Below, one piece after another: positions 24,456-35,430 of a stretch of DNA of 64,000 bases; the stretch's first letter is position 1, and each line of letters opens with the position of its first letter. Position numbers and translations under genes: made by a program. The notes beneath the pieces were generated by a model. It saw only the letters and a program-made list of their open reading frames with translations. It made no database searches and had not been told where the DNA came from. Location: positions 56,208,229-56,272,228 of the forward strand of contig CM071570.1 of NCBI GenBank assembly GCA_036426205.1. Direction: 5' to 3'. Source of the stretch: Ascaphus truei (taxonomy: Eukaryota; Chordata; Amphibia; Anura; Ascaphidae).

Positions 24456-25202
24456 TATTGTATTGTATGTCTTTATTTATATAGCGTCATTAATGTACAT
24501 AGCGCTTCACAGTAGTAATACATGTGGTAATCGAATAAATAACAGATAATATAAATAACAGATCATGGGAATAAGTGCTTTAGACAAACATAACATTAAG
24601 GAAGAGGAGTCCCTGCCCCGAGGAGCTTACAATCTAATTGGTAGGTAGGGAGAACGTACAGAGACAGGAGGAGGGAGTTCTGGTAAGTGCGTCTGCAGGG
24701 GGCCAAGCTTTATGTATCATGTGTTCAGAATGTTCACAGTGCTATTCATATGCTTCTTTAAGCAAGTGTGTCTTAAGGTGGGTCTTAAAGGTGGATAGAG
24801 TGGGTGCTAGTCGGGTACTGAGGGGAAGGGCATTCCAGAGGTGTGGGGCAGTCAGTGAAAAAGGTTTAAGGCGGGAGAGGGCTTTAGATAAAAAGGGGGT
24901 AGAAAGAAGACATCCTTGAGCAGAACGCAAGAGTCGGGGTGGTGCATAGCGAGAAATTAGGGCTGAGATGTAAGGAGGGGCAGAAGAGTGTAAAGCTTTA
25001 AAAGGGAGGAGGAGAATGGAGTGTGAGATGCGGGATTTGATTGGAAGCCAGGAGAGGTATTTCAGGAGGGGAGATGCTGAGACAGATCTAGGAAAGAGTA
25101 GAGTGATTCTGGCAGCAGCATTTAGGATAGATTGTAGGGGAGACAGGTGAGAGGCAGGAAGGCCGGACAGCAGGAGGTTACAGTAATCAAGACGGGAGAG
25201 AC
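24456..25202 (-). mobile_element. 5'-truncated L2 LINE, C-terminal RT and 3' UTR
   Basis: It matches 27773-28510 of the nearly intact element through its whole length, from the TATTGTATTGTATGTC 3' end to AATCAAGACGGGAGAGA at the truncation. The minus frame at 24742-24930 encodes the last 62 residues ([19 protein letters not shown] end). 5' truncation is typical of target-primed reverse transcription. It splits the surrounding minisatellite. Confidence 0.92.
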
Positions 25203-25380
25203 GGGTGGCTGAAAGGCAGAGGCGGGAGGCGGCGGGAGTGCAGGCGGCGGGTGGGTGAAAGGCGAGAGGGCGGCGGGCGTGTGGGCGGCGAGTGGGTGAA
25301 AGGCAGAGGCGGGAGTGCAGCAGGTGGGTTAAAGGCAGAGGCGGGAGGGCAGGAGGTGGCGGGAGGGCAGGTGGCGGGTG

Positions 25381-25382
<2 letters not shown>
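25203..25382. repeat. G-rich minisatellite, right part
   Basis: Units GGCGGGTGGGTGAAAGGC and AGAGGCGGGAG continue the array seen at 24060-24455. Confidence 0.75.
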
Positions 25383-25478
<96 letters not shown>

Positions 25479-25527
25479 TCTATCTCTCTATCTCTCTATC
25501 TCTCTTTCTCTCTTTCTATCTCTATCC
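25383..25527. repeat. (CT)n with (CTAT) interruptions
   Basis: Pure CT to about 25465, then TCTATCTCTC units. Source of three overlapping Ser-Leu open frames. Confidence 0.97.
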
Positions 25528-26930
25528 CACTTTTCACAAGTGCTTAATACCCCCAGACAGATGCACTACAATATCTTCTATAGGAAGTGGGAATTATGCT
25601 CATCATTCAATAATTGTAAGTGTCTAATTACAAAGTAATTCATCTTCTAAATCAGTACATAAAAACAGCACCATATATACCAGAGAACGGGAATCCAATT
25701 GAAAGCATTAGCAGGGTTTTCTCTGAAAAATCTGGTGCAATTTGTTTGCATTGATTGTGCCCCAGCTTTGCAGCTGGAAGACTTTAGTAAATGACTTCCA
25801 AAATATATTAACTTGCCAAATTATACTACCATAATTCGTCGATTTAACACCATTTGATTGTCATTGAATTCTGAAAATGTTATATGTAATTCTATATCAA
25901 TTAATATTCTTTATCATAAGTATTATCTAGTTATTTTACTTTAATTAATGAAAAAATTTATTAAGCAATAACCTGTTAGGACATTGCATTTTTTATTTAC
26001 TGAAATGTTAGGCTTGGTCTTTTTTTTTTTAAATACGAAAATAGCCTATGCCACCTACAACAATGTAACTCTCAGTGTATTACTTCCTGGTAAAACATTT
26101 TTATAAATAAACAAATAAATAAATACAACAAGCACATGGTAAATAGTGAGCCAAAGTGTCGCACACTGAGAAAATGGTTGCATTATATATTGTTAATGCA
26201 TTTCAATAGATAGGGGAATACAGCAATGTTATGGATATTGTATTAATGAAGCCATTGGGATTTTTTACCAAAGTCTATCTGCCTGAAAAATTGTTGCAAA
26301 AAAAGCGCTATAAAATAGCACCAGATTCATCAAAGAAAGAAATCCTATTGAAAGCTCTTTGGGAAATATGTAAATGTTGATAATAGAGCATTGCTCTAAA
26401 AACAGGTGCATATTGCATTATCTTTGCTCTGCGTTAGTTTGTGTCGTTGTGTTGAGGTGCTTTTCTCCAGTTTTGCTCCACTTGCACCAGTGAGTGATAT
26501 GGGGAATGGTTAGAGGAGGAGTTAATGTGGGGATAGTGTAATACTATAATGAGATGTTGAAATATTTGCACCTAAACGGGACTAGTTTTCCATTCTTTTT
26601 GCGTCAAATCAATTTGCCAGGTCTAAGAGTGGGCTTAACCTTTGCTCCTAAGAGACCTTTGCCAAATGTAAGTAGTAAGAACAAGCAGGGCCTGCCGACA
26701 GGGTGAGAGAGCTGGGACAACTGTCCCGTGCCTGTTGACTGCGGGGGGCCTGGCTGGCCTGCGCTGGAAATTGGGTCATGCCCAACATCCGTGTCCGGCT
26801 GCTGGGCTTCTGTTGGCTGCCGGGCCCCAGCTCGGCCTTCATTCAAGCCCCACCCATGCGCTTGCTCACCGATCGACGCTGGAAGTTGGGCTCAACTTCC
26901 GCATCTGCCTGTGGGTATATGTTTGTGTGT
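25528..26930. other. Mostly unrecognised; short retroposon 3' end at 26060-26128
   Basis: 26060-26128 carries CAGTGTATTACTTCCTGG and AAAACATTTTTATAAATAAA, the same 3' end as 1600-1682 and the inverse of 63671-63735. 26690-26900 is GC-richer with no domain recognised. Confidence 0.5.
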
Positions 26931-27500
26931 GTGTGTGTATTAGGGGAGGGTAGGTTATTGTGTGTTTATTGGGGGAGGGGGATTATTGTATGTGTATTGA
27001 GGAGGGGGTTATTGTGTTTGTGTATTGGAGAGTGGGGATATTGAGTGTATTGGGGAGCGGGGTTATTGTGGGTGGTTATTTAGGGGTTATTGAGTGTGAG
27101 GAGGGGGAGGTTGAGTGTGATAGGAGAGTATGAGTGGTGGGAGTGAAAGGAGAGGGAGGGTAAAGGTGGGGGTGTAAGAGGGAGGGGGAAGGGGATAAGG
27201 TGGGGGTGTGAGGAGGAGGAGGAGAAATACATGGAGGGGAGAGAATGAGAGGGTGGAGTGTGAGACGTGGGGGTATAAGAGATGGAGGGGGAAGAGGTGA
27301 GGCTGTAAGAAAGTAAGGGGGAAGAGATAGAAGGGGTGTAATAGGGGAGTGAGATAGGTGGGGTGTGAGAGGCAAAGAGTGAGAGATACAGTAAATGGAG
27401 GGGGGAGAGGGTGATAGGGTGAAGTGTGAGGAGGGGTAGAGAATGAGAAGGGGTTGGAGAGCAAGGAGGTGTATGAGAAGTGGGGACTATAAGAGAAAGA
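26931..27500. repeat. G-rich degenerate minisatellite
   Basis: Units of GTGTATTGGGGAGGGGGTTATT type to about 27090, then GGTGGGGTGTGAGAGG-type units. Open minus frames rich in SPPLTPP are translated repeat. Confidence 0.85.
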
Positions 27501-27772
27501 GGGGGGTGGGGTTATGCATGCCAGACCTCTTACATATGATGCTGGTGTAAATTGATGCAGCTCAAACTTTTCTCAATGTTCTGGAGCAAATTGCTCCATT
27601 TTGATACATATGTCCCTTTAATACATACCATAACTGATAACTCTTCTTGGTGTCAATGTATCAAGGCAGTTTTGGATCAAAACCGTAACATTTTCACTCT
27701 GCACCTATGTACCAAAACATTTGGCTCAAATTTTGTCCAGTCTGCCCAAGCTTTCATCTTGGGGAGAGTCAG
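27501..27772. other. Flank of the L2 insertion, possible old MITE
   Basis: AT-rich with TGCAGCTCAAACTTTTCTC and TGGAGCAAATTGCTCCATTT, a short palindrome at 27580-27600. Family not recognised. Confidence 0.4.
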
Positions 27773-28049
27773 TATTGTATTGTATGTCTTTATTTATATA
27801 GCACCATTAATGTACATAGCGCTTCACAGCAGTAATACATGTGGTAATCCAATAAATAACAGATAATATAAATAACAGATCATGGGAATAAGTGCTTTAG
27901 ACATTAAGGAAGAGGAGTCCCTGCTCTGAGGAGCTTACAGTCTAATTGGTAGGTAGGGAGAACGTACAGAGACAGTAGGAGGGAGTTCTGGTAAGTGCGT
28001 CTGCAGGGGGCCAAGCTTTATGTGCCATGTGTTCAGAATAGCCACAGTG
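27773..28049 (-). mobile_element. L2 LINE 3' UTR and tail
   Basis: Runs from the stop codon of the reverse-transcriptase ORF to a CAATACAATACTG tail on minus. It contains GATTGTAAGCTCCT-like and AATAAAGACATACAATACAA blocks. Identical in layout to the truncated copy at 24456. Confidence 0.9.
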
Positions 28050-30131
28050 CTATTCATATGCTTCTTTAAGCAAGTGTGTCTTAAGGTGGGTCTTAAAGGT
28101 GGATAGAGAGGGTGCTAGTCGGGTACTGAGGGGAAGGGCATTCCAGAGGTGAGGGGCAGTCAATGAAAAAGGTTTAAGGCGGGAGAGGACTTTAGATACA
28201 AAGGGGGTAGAAAGAAGACATCCTTGAGAAGAACGCAAGTGTCTGGATGGTGCATAACGAGAAATTAGGGCTGAGATGTAAGGAGGGGCAGAAGAGTGTA
28301 AAGCTTTAAAAGTGAGGAGAAGAATGGAGTGTGAGATGCGGGATTTGATCGGAAGCCAGGAGAGGGATTTCATGAGGGGAGATGCTGAGACAGATCTAGG
28401 AAAGAGTAGAGTGATTCTGGCAGCAGCGATAAGGATAGATTGTAGCGGAGACAGGTGAGAGGCAGGAAGGCCGGACAGCAGGAGGTTACAGTAATCAAGA
28501 CGGGAGAGAATGAGGGCCTGAGTCAGAGTTTTAGCAGTCGAGCAACAGAGGAAAGGGCGTATCTTAGTTATATTGCGGAGGAAAAAGCGACAGGTTTTAG
28601 AAATGTTTTGAATGTGAGAGGCAAATGTGAGAGAGGAGTCGAGTGTGACCCCAAGGCAGCGTGCTTGGGCTATTGGGTGAATGATCATAGTTCCAACAGT
28701 AATGTGGAAGGAGGTAGTAGGGCCAGGTTTGGGAGGAAGTATGAGGAGCTCTGTTTTAGCCATGTTGAGTTTAAGGCGGCGGAGGGCCATCCAGGATGAT
28801 ATAGCAGAGAGACATTCAGAAACTTTGGTTTGTACAGCAGGTGTAAGGTCGGGTGTTGAGAAATATATTTGTGTGTCGTCAGCATAGAGGTGATAATTAA
28901 ACACAAAAGATGTTATTAGGTCACCTAGAGAGAGTGTATACAGAGAAAAGAGAAGAGGTCCCAGGACAGAGCCCTGGGGTACCCCCACAGAGAGATCAAT
29001 AGAGGAGGAGGAGGTATTAGCAGAAGAGACACTGAAAGTACGATGGGAAAGGTAGGATGAGATCCTGGATAGAGCTTTGTTCCGAATGCCAAGAGTATGG
29101 AGAATGTGAAGTAGAAGAGGGTGGTCCACGGTGTCAAATGCTGCAGAGAGGTCGAGTAATATGAGCAGAGTGTAATGACCTCTGTCTTTGGCAGCATGGA
29201 GGTCGTCAGTTATTTTAGTGAGGGCTGTTTCGGTGGAGTGAGCAGTGCGGACGCCAGATTGTAGAGGGTCTAGGAGAGAATAGGTGTTGAGAAAATGGAG
29301 CAAGCGAGCGAATACAAGACGTTCAAGGAGTTTAGAGGCAAAAGGCAGGAGGGAGACAGGCCGATAGTTAGAAAGACAGGTAGGGTCAAGCTTGCTGTTT
29401 TTGAGTAATGGTATGACTGTTGCATGTTTGAAGGAGGATGGAAAGGTTCCAGAGCAGAGGGAGGAGTTAAAAATGTGCGTGAGCGTAGGGATTATAGTAG
29501 GAGCAAGAGGTTTTAGGAGATGGGAGGGAATGGGGTCAAGAGGGCAAGTGGTAGAGGGAGAAGAGGCGATCAACAGCGACACATCCTCCTCTGAGACAGT
29601 GGAAAAAGAGTCAAGGAAGGCAGGAGGAGAGTTAGGAAGAGGTGTAGGATGGGAGGAAGAAACAGAGGGGATGTTCTGACGTATGGATTCCACCTTTTCC
29701 TTAAAATAGTCAGCAAAGTCCTGAGCGGAGATGGAGGAAGGAGAGGCAGCTGAGGGTGGTTTGAGTAGAGTATCAAAGACAGAGAACAGTCGGCGTGGGT
29801 TAGACTTGTGCATGTTGATTAGTGAAGAAAAGTAGGCTTGTTTAGCTTGCGAGAGGGCAGAGTTGAAACAGGATAGCATAAATTTGTAGTGAAGGAAGTC
29901 TGCGAGAGTATGAGATTTCCTCCAGAGGCGTTCAGAGGAACGAGTGGAGGAACGCAGCATGCGCGTGTGGGAATTTAACCAGGGTCTAGGGTTAGAAGTG
30001 CGAGTGCGGCAGAGAGAAAGCGGGGCATGTAGATCAAGAGAGGAGGACAAGGCAGAGTTGTAGTTCCTGACCAGTTTTTCAGGGTCTGTAGCAGAGCTGA
30101 GAGGAGAGGGAGGAGTGTAACGTGGACTCAA
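28050..30131 (-). CDS. L2-clade LINE reverse transcriptase (RT half of ORF2)
   Basis: A 693-codon open frame with a complete non-LTR reverse transcriptase. Motifs: NYRPVSLLP (255-263), [13 protein letters not shown] (325-337, first catalytic Asp 327), [12 protein letters not shown] (384-395), YADD (416-419) and the L2/CR1-type thumb region with LDYCN (545-549). It ends THLLKEAYE like the truncated copy at 24.7 kb. The first Met is an artefact: the domain is the continuation of the endonuclease frame (30079-31305), which overlaps by 53 nt one frame away, so a single indel near 30080-30130 separates them. It would copy element RNA by target-primed reverse transcription. The long undamaged frame indicates recent insertion. 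The frameshift may be a true inactivating mutation or a read error. Confidence 0.95.
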   Translation of the reverse strand: MSPRYTPPSPLSSATDPEKLVRNYNSALSSSLDLHAPLSLCRTRTSNPRPWLNSHTRMLRSSTRSSERLWRKSHTLADFLHYKFMLSCFNSALSQAKQAYFSSLINMHKSNPRRLFSVFDTLLKPPSAASPSSISAQDFADYFKEKVESIRQNIPSVSSSHPTPLPNSPPAFLDSFSTVSEEDVSLLIASSPSTTCPLDPIPSHLLKPLAPTIIPTLTHIFNSSLCSGTFPSSFKHATVIPLLKNSKLDPTCLSNYRPVSLLPFASKLLERLVFARLLHFLNTYSLLDPLQSGVRTAHSTETALTKITDDLHAAKDRGHYTLLILLDLSAAFDTVDHPLLLHILHTLGIRNKALSRISSYLSHRTFSVSSANTSSSSIDLSVGVPQGSVLGPLLFSLYTLSLGDLITSFVFNYHLYADDTQIYFSTPDLTPAVQTKVSECLSAISSWMALRRLKLNMAKTELLILPPKPGPTTSFHITVGTMIIHPIAQARCLGVTLDSSLTFASHIQNISKTCRFFLRNITKIRPFLCCSTAKTLTQALILSRLDYCNLLLSGLPASHLSPLQSILIAAARITLLFPRSVSASPLMKSLSWLPIKSRISHSILLLTFKALHSSAPPYISALISRYAPSRHLRSSQGCLLSTPFVSKVLSRLKPFSLTAPHLWNALPLSTRLAPSLSTFKTHLKTHLLKEAYE

Positions 30132-31305
30132 AGTCAGGTAAGTGAATAGAGCGCAGGTTTCTGCAGAACCGGGGGGTAGATGGAGGTGGAAAACGGGAGA
30201 AGCGAGATAGAGAGAATGAGATGAGGTGATGGTCAGAGAGAGGAAAGGGGAAAATGGAGAAATCAGAGAGAGAGAAGTTATTAGTGAAAACCAGGTCTAA
30301 GTAGTGGCCATCCTTGTGGGTGCTGGCTGCAGTCCACTGTTGAAGGCCAAAAGAAGAGGTTAGAGAAAGAAATAGGGAAGCCCAAGGGAGAGAGGGGTCA
30401 TCAATGTGGCAATTGAAGTCCCCAAGGAGAAGAACAGGGGAGTCTGAGGGGAGGAAGAAAGAGAGCCAGGATTCAAAGTGAGAGAGAAAGGCAGAAGGGG
30501 GATGAGTAGAGGTAGGTGGGCGATAGATGACCGCCACATGAACAGGGAGAGGAGAGAAGATCTGGACAGTGTGAACCTCAAAGGAGGGAAAGGCAAGAGA
30601 GGGTGGAATAGGAAGAGTTCGGTAACGGCAGAGAGAGGAGAGCAGGAGCCCCACACCTCCACCTCTGCAATCAGGGCGCGGAGTGTGGGAGAAGGAAAGG
30701 CCACCATAAGAGAGGGCAGCTTCCAGAGCAGAGTCAGACTGAGTGAGCCAGGTCTCAGTTATAGCAAAGAGAAGCAGGGAGTGAGAGAGAAAGAAGTCAT
30801 GCACAGAGAGGAACTTGTTAGAGAGGGAGCGAGCATTCCAAAGGGCACAGGAGAAAGGGAGAGAGGAGGGAGGGTGGCAGGGGATGGGTATGAGGTTGGA
30901 GGGGTTAACACCAGAAGGAGTAGAAGTTGTATGTGGGAGGCGAGGATGAGAGCAAGTAGAAATAAGGCAGGGACCAGGATTGGGAGAGATATCCCCAGAA
31001 GCAAGGAGGAGAAGCATGGATAGAAAGAGGATGTGTGAGGATGATTTATAGCGGTGTGTTTTAGTGCAGGGTGTATAGTTGTGCGGTGTCAGAGGGCGCA
31101 GGTAAGAAAGGAGTTCATGTGAACTGAGAAGTGGGGAAGAAAGGAGAGATGGAGATATATGAATAGAGTTGGAGACATAAGGAGACTGGTGGAAGGAAGT
31201 GCATAATTTGAAAATAAGTGAGGAGTTGGAAGAGTTATATGGTGCACAAAAAATAAATCCATATCTGAAATGGCGTAAGTCTAAAAGTCTGCATAAGTAA
31301 GACAA
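30079..31305 (-). CDS. L2-clade LINE endonuclease half with 2A-like motif
   Basis: A 408-codon frame holding the apurinic-like endonuclease that nicks target DNA. Catalytic signatures are all present: ALWNARSL (Asn157), ITETWL (Glu184), LLLGDFN (Asp296, Asn298) and LSDHH (Asp358, His359). Upstream, residues 104-112 read GDISPNPGP after a leucine-rich run ([11 protein letters not shown]), a 2A-like ribosome-skipping motif with Ser where canonical 2A has Glu. The frame stops at 30079 after LSSQLCYRP, where the reverse-transcriptase frame takes over. The Met at 31305 is the first in frame, but the true start is uncertain; residues 1-90 may be untranslated leader. No separate ORF1 is seen. Confidence 0.93.
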   Translation of the reverse strand: MSYLCRLLDLRHFRYGFIFCAPYNSSNSSLIFKLCTSFHQSPYVSNSIHISPSLLSSPLLSSHELLSYLRPLTPHNYTPCTKTHRYKSSSHILFLSMLLLLASGDISPNPGPCLISTCSHPRLPHTTSTPSGVNPSNLIPIPCHPPSSLPFSCALWNARSLSNKFLSVHDFFLSHSLLLFAITETWLTQSDSALEAALSYGGLSFSHTPRPDCRGGGVGLLLSSLCRYRTLPIPPSLAFPSFEVHTVQIFSPLPVHVAVIYRPPTSTHPPSAFLSHFESWLSFFLPSDSPVLLLGDFNCHIDDPSLPWASLFLSLTSSFGLQQWTAASTHKDGHYLDLVFTNNFSLSDFSIFPFPLSDHHLISFSLSRFSRFPPPSTPRFCRNLRSIHLPDFESTLHSSLSSQLCYRP

Positions 31306-32390
31306 GTATTAGATATGCTGCAGCTCTGCTCCAAAGAACTTTCTTTTTATGTTAATACATAGACCCCCTTGTGTTAAAGGAAGTATGGCGTAATACCTAG
31401 GTGTATTTTAGTCTTACTAAATACTTCAAAGGAATAATGCAGAGTACATGAGTACGCTGCACTATTGCAACTGGACTAACACAGCTATTTCTACTTAATT
31501 CAAAGGAATAAAGAATTTAGGACATGGCTAGATGGGACATGAAACTTTTCCTTTGCCGAGGCATCACTTGACTAATGCCAAGTAACCCCATGTGCTTGCT
31601 TGCCCTGAAATGTCTGATTTGTTTTCCGTAGTCTTAATCTAAATAGGCTAACTTGTTAATATGGTTACATAATAGGTAGGAGGGTTTATTTAGTATGATG
31701 GAGGTTTCTTTAAAAATAGAAAAACTTTTAAACAAAATTTGAAAACTTTATGCAGGTTTATGCAGTGATTTTATGTGATTTAAATGTGTGCCATGCAGAT
31801 TATCCATGACCAATTACAGGAAAAAAAAGCAATAGAAATGTATAATGTGCGTTACTAGAATGTGTTGCCGTTTAATCCCAGATTAAAAAGCTAGGTTGAC
31901 AGAATTAATGTTTTTTTTTTTACCATGTTTAACTGTTTAAGTGAGTTTATTTTCTTAAATACATAATATATTTCAGTGGAATTTCTATTGAATAAACATT
32001 TGTTAGGTACTATTGCCAGTGTAGTATACAATAGTTTTCTTTTTAACAGGGAATATTCTTTAGCGTGAATGGTCTTTTCAATAATTATCCAGTATTTTTT
32101 TCAGTACACTAACTTAAATTGCCAGCAGCATGTGGGAAATCTCAAACTATTTAAGAAAAACCTCTCTAGTGAACTCATGAAGGTTGTAAACTCTCATGTT
32201 TAGCATAAACATTCCTAATGGTATGAAAGGCCAATGTTTTTTTTATTTGATGCAATTCTGAAAAAAAGTACATTTCCTTTTCTCTAAAATTAGCTTGAGA
32301 TCTGTGTACTTCTCAGTTTAGGAGAAGCCAGTTTACATTCAAACTGTCACAACTGCAGTATAGGGACGGTATGAGGGACATAGTTTGGAA
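31306..32390. other. AT-rich DNA, no feature recognised
   Basis: The L2 5' boundary lies near 31310; the first bases may still be element leader. Nothing else supportable. Confidence 0.45.
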
Positions 32391-32650
32391 ACAGTAATTG
32401 GCAGTCCATTCCTTTATTCCGTTTGTTCAGCCATTCCTGACAAATTAATCACCATCAACAGTTGGCTGCAGGAGAGAGTAAACCTATGCAGCAGGAAAGA
32501 AAAATGAGGATTCTCTGTCGTCTGACAGCCTAATCATTCAATTTATCCCATTAGGCACAACTAGGGGACTCTGCATTTTGCTTGCCACAAAGTACCTCCC
32601 ATAAACAAACTGTTCACTCTCCAGCCTAGGGCTTGGCTGATGTGATATAG
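32391..32650. other. Possible conserved non-coding segment
   Basis: Unlike its surroundings it is balanced in composition, without repeats, and dense in homeodomain-type cores (CAAATTAATCACC, CCTAATCATTCAATTTATCC). No coding potential. The call is a pattern impression only. Confidence 0.25.
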
Positions 32651-33169
32651 GTTATTGAGTGCTAGCTAGGTACCTCGTCAATCAGTGAATACACGGAGGA
32701 TCAAATGGATTAGTCATGATGAGAAAGAGCCACCATGCGCTAGTTTACAAGATCAGTGAAGATAACATGATCAAAATGAAATCCTGAAGAGTGATTGGAT
32801 GTCTTGCGGGAGTCCTTTGACTTCTCAGTAATTGGGAAATGTTCTATTCTTGACATTGGAGAATACAGCAGCAACACATATTGTAAATGTTGACAAGTTT
32901 TAGTTGAGGCAATGCATTTATCAACTTTATCCTCGGGACTACTGTATCTACTGCATACACTGTTAGTGCTAAATTGGAATACATTTTTGTTATTAACTAA
33001 AATATTGGTTATTAACCAGAAAATGTTGAAAGAGATTTTAGACGGCATACAAACATATAATCACATATTGTCGGTTAAACGTTATTAGATAGAAATAGGT
33101 AGATGAAGCAACGTTAAAATAGCAGAGTAAATTCTTCACATTTTGGTCCCATAGCAGTTGCATCGTTAT

Positions 33170-33247
33170 ACAATAGATGAAGTTGAAAAAAGACATCAGT
33201 CCATCAAGTTCAACCTATGCTAAATTTAGGCAAAGATACTTATCCTA
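33170..33247. repeat. Old interspersed repeat, left half (split by MITE)
   Basis: GAAAAAAGACATCAGTCCAT and CAAGTTCAACCTATGCTAAA form a block I recall as common in frog DNA. It is interrupted at TATCCTATA and resumes at 33482 (TATGTTGATCCATAGGAAGG). Confidence 0.5.
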
Positions 33248-33481
33248 TAAAGCTAAACCCCATTATAACGCGATCCGTTACAACGCGGATCCGCTTATAG
33301 CGCGATGCGAGGGTGGCTCCCAATTTTCATATTTATGAATACTTTACAACACGATTATTGGTATCTTAAATACTTTATTGTACAATGCATACAATTGTAC
33401 ATTATTTCTAACGCGATCCGCTTATAACACAATGTGATTCTTTGGAACCCAAGCTCAGCGTTATAAGGGGGCTGAGCTGTA
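33248..33481. mobile_element. TA-bounded pogo/mariner-like MITE
   Basis: Ends after TA: AAGCTAAACCCCATTATAAC at left and, on minus at the right, CAGCTCAGCCCCCTTATAAC, 16 of 22 positions matching when extended by GC. Internal ACGCGATCCGCTTATA-type blocks recur at 33270-33300 and 33411-33424. TA target and CAG start fit Tc1/mariner-pogo elements. Nested within the older repeat. Confidence 0.65.
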
Positions 33482-33540
33482 TTTGTATTTATAGTATGTT
33501 GATCCATAGGAAGGCGAACAAAAAAACAAAGTGAAACATC
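33482..33540. repeat. Old interspersed repeat, right half
   Basis: Continues the block broken at 33247, with GATCCATAGGAAGGCGAAC. Confidence 0.45.
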
Positions 33541-33939
33541 ATTCTATCCTGAATCAACATCCTTCTCGTGTTTACTTATTTGGTATATTCCTGTACAGTA
33601 TACCTTTCCTTTCTAAAAAGATGTCCAACCTTTTTTTGAACATATCTATTTTATCTGCCATCACAGTCAACATGTTGTTTTTTTTCTCTCTTTTTTTTCC
33701 TTTGGTGTATGAATTATGTATTTTTCAAGTTTATAAGGAAATTGAGATTTTTTTCATTTTGTTTTTACATGCGTTTGTTGCATTGCTTAGGAATAATTTG
33801 ATTAATACCAATTTGTAGGGTTCTTGATGCAGTCTCTATTATAACCACCTAGTTTGAGGGACTTATCTAGGTTTCCTCATTCCTCTGTTTTCATATCTAC
33901 AAGGAATGCAGAAAAAATATAATGTTAATAAAATATTTC
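33541..33939. other. T-rich DNA, possible further part of the old repeat
   Basis: A stretch of T-rich sequence with a 95-codon hydrophobic open frame that reflects TTT codons only. Possibly the continuing old repeat. Confidence 0.35.
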
Positions 33940-34300
33940 AAGTCGCATTGCAGGTCTTAGGAAAAGAGAGAGAAGAACCCTACACCCAGAGCTCCAGCAC
34001 ACTGGCACCTTTTGATAACAGGACACTTTATGTTGTGTGACCCCAGATCCAAGGTAGCAGCGCTGGGGTGTTAGTTCAGTTAATCACTGGGTTGGCGAGT
34101 AATAACCAGCCAGTAGGTTAGTTAGACCTCCAGCGGGAGCTAAGCGTTTATTTTGTTGTTGTATTTGTTCAGTTTGTCCAGTTATTTCTGTCAACTAAGG
34201 ACAGGAACCCTATACGTTAAATAAACCTGATTTCATCGATAACCTTATGCCCAAGAGAGTTTTAGAGCACGGACAAGGTGGGCGTCTTGTCACAGCACTG
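33940..34300 (+). mobile_element. LTR-like fragment, family 2
   Basis: GC-richer than its flanks, with AATAAA at 34220-34225 and an end CTTGTCACAG near 34290. Similar CCTGTCACAG ends an LTR-like piece at 43415. No start, target duplication or coding region could be fixed. Confidence 0.35.
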
Positions 34301-35129
34301 TATATATTAACAAGGATGGACAGAATATCATACACGCATTATCTAAGATGTGATGCACAGAAAATGTAGCTTGTGTTTTTAGTCAACTTTTTAACCTAAA
34401 CAGTGCCCCCCGCCCGTGCATTTCGATCCTCTCTAGCAGAAAAGAGGTTATGGGCAGGAAATTACAAGTAAGATGACAATATTTAAAGTATTTGTGTCAA
34501 AATGTATATTTATAAGAGTAAACCTATTGTTAAAAGAGAGCATAATGGAGATTTGCCATACACGGTTCATGAAGCAAAAATCTGACTCCAAAGACTTAAG
34601 AGGCTATAAACTGTTCCATGCACTCACCTGTGTCCTAAGCACAGTTTAAACTTTATGTAGCATATCATTCATTACCTTTCGCTGAAAAGAGAGCACTATC
34701 TGGGTAGGTGCACTTGCTATGCCAGTATAAACTGCATCTATCAGAGAAATGGTCCAAACTACACTATGAGCTGCACAGTCTGCACTTCTAATAGCTTTCA
34801 ATGGATTTACTTTGATGGCTCTGGAACATTAATCATTTTCATATGCTCATAATAACCATAAAGTAGATAAGCTCATGTCTATGAGAGGCGGCTTTCAAAG
34901 ATAACTATAAACCTGTACAAATAGTCTTAAAACATTTGTCTTATTTGTTTTAATGTTCTCTTGAATATACTGTAGACAAAAAAAGGTTATTGTTTCTGTT
35001 TGGTACATTGGCGCACATATACGTATATAGGGGTGCTACTGTATGCCATAGGGCACTTTCTGGCACCGGAAGACAGCTCATGGCACATTTAAGTAAGAAT
35101 GGATCTTTGATACATTTTCCAAGTTATAA
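34301..35129. other. No feature recognised
   Basis: AT-rich, nothing supportable. Confidence 0.45.
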
Positions 35130-35430
35130 TTAAAGGAGCAATCCACCCTAACTATCCTCCAATTTTTTTGACAGGATTGAAACTGGGCGGTCCTCCAGAG
35201 CTGAATTGCACTATTTTCAGCTCCAGAGTCTATCAGTACCAGAGATACTTACTGGTAAAGATACCGGTATTACCTATTGGTTTTTAAACGGGATTTAAAT
35301 GGCCATCCAATAGGAAGCCACAAACGATGTTGAAGCTTCTTTTTAGCCTTTTCTTTCGTCTAAGAGAGATTTAAACCCGGTGAAGCCCGGAGTCCCCGGA
35401 AACGGAAAATAGTAGCTTTTGTCCTTTTAA
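35130..35430. mobile_element. TTAA MITE, diverged copy
   Basis: TTAA at 35130 and 35427. Left AGGAGCAATCC and right TTTTGTCCT (inverse AGGACAAAA) are imperfect inverted ends of the AGCAGCAAA type. It contains TTTTCAGCTCCAGAG and GAGTCCCCGGAAAC, echoing the other copies. Confidence 0.6.

Noticed and set aside
28455..31023. Plus-strand frames of 68-181 codons
   Set aside because: Antisense shadows of the L2 endonuclease and reverse-transcriptase frames.
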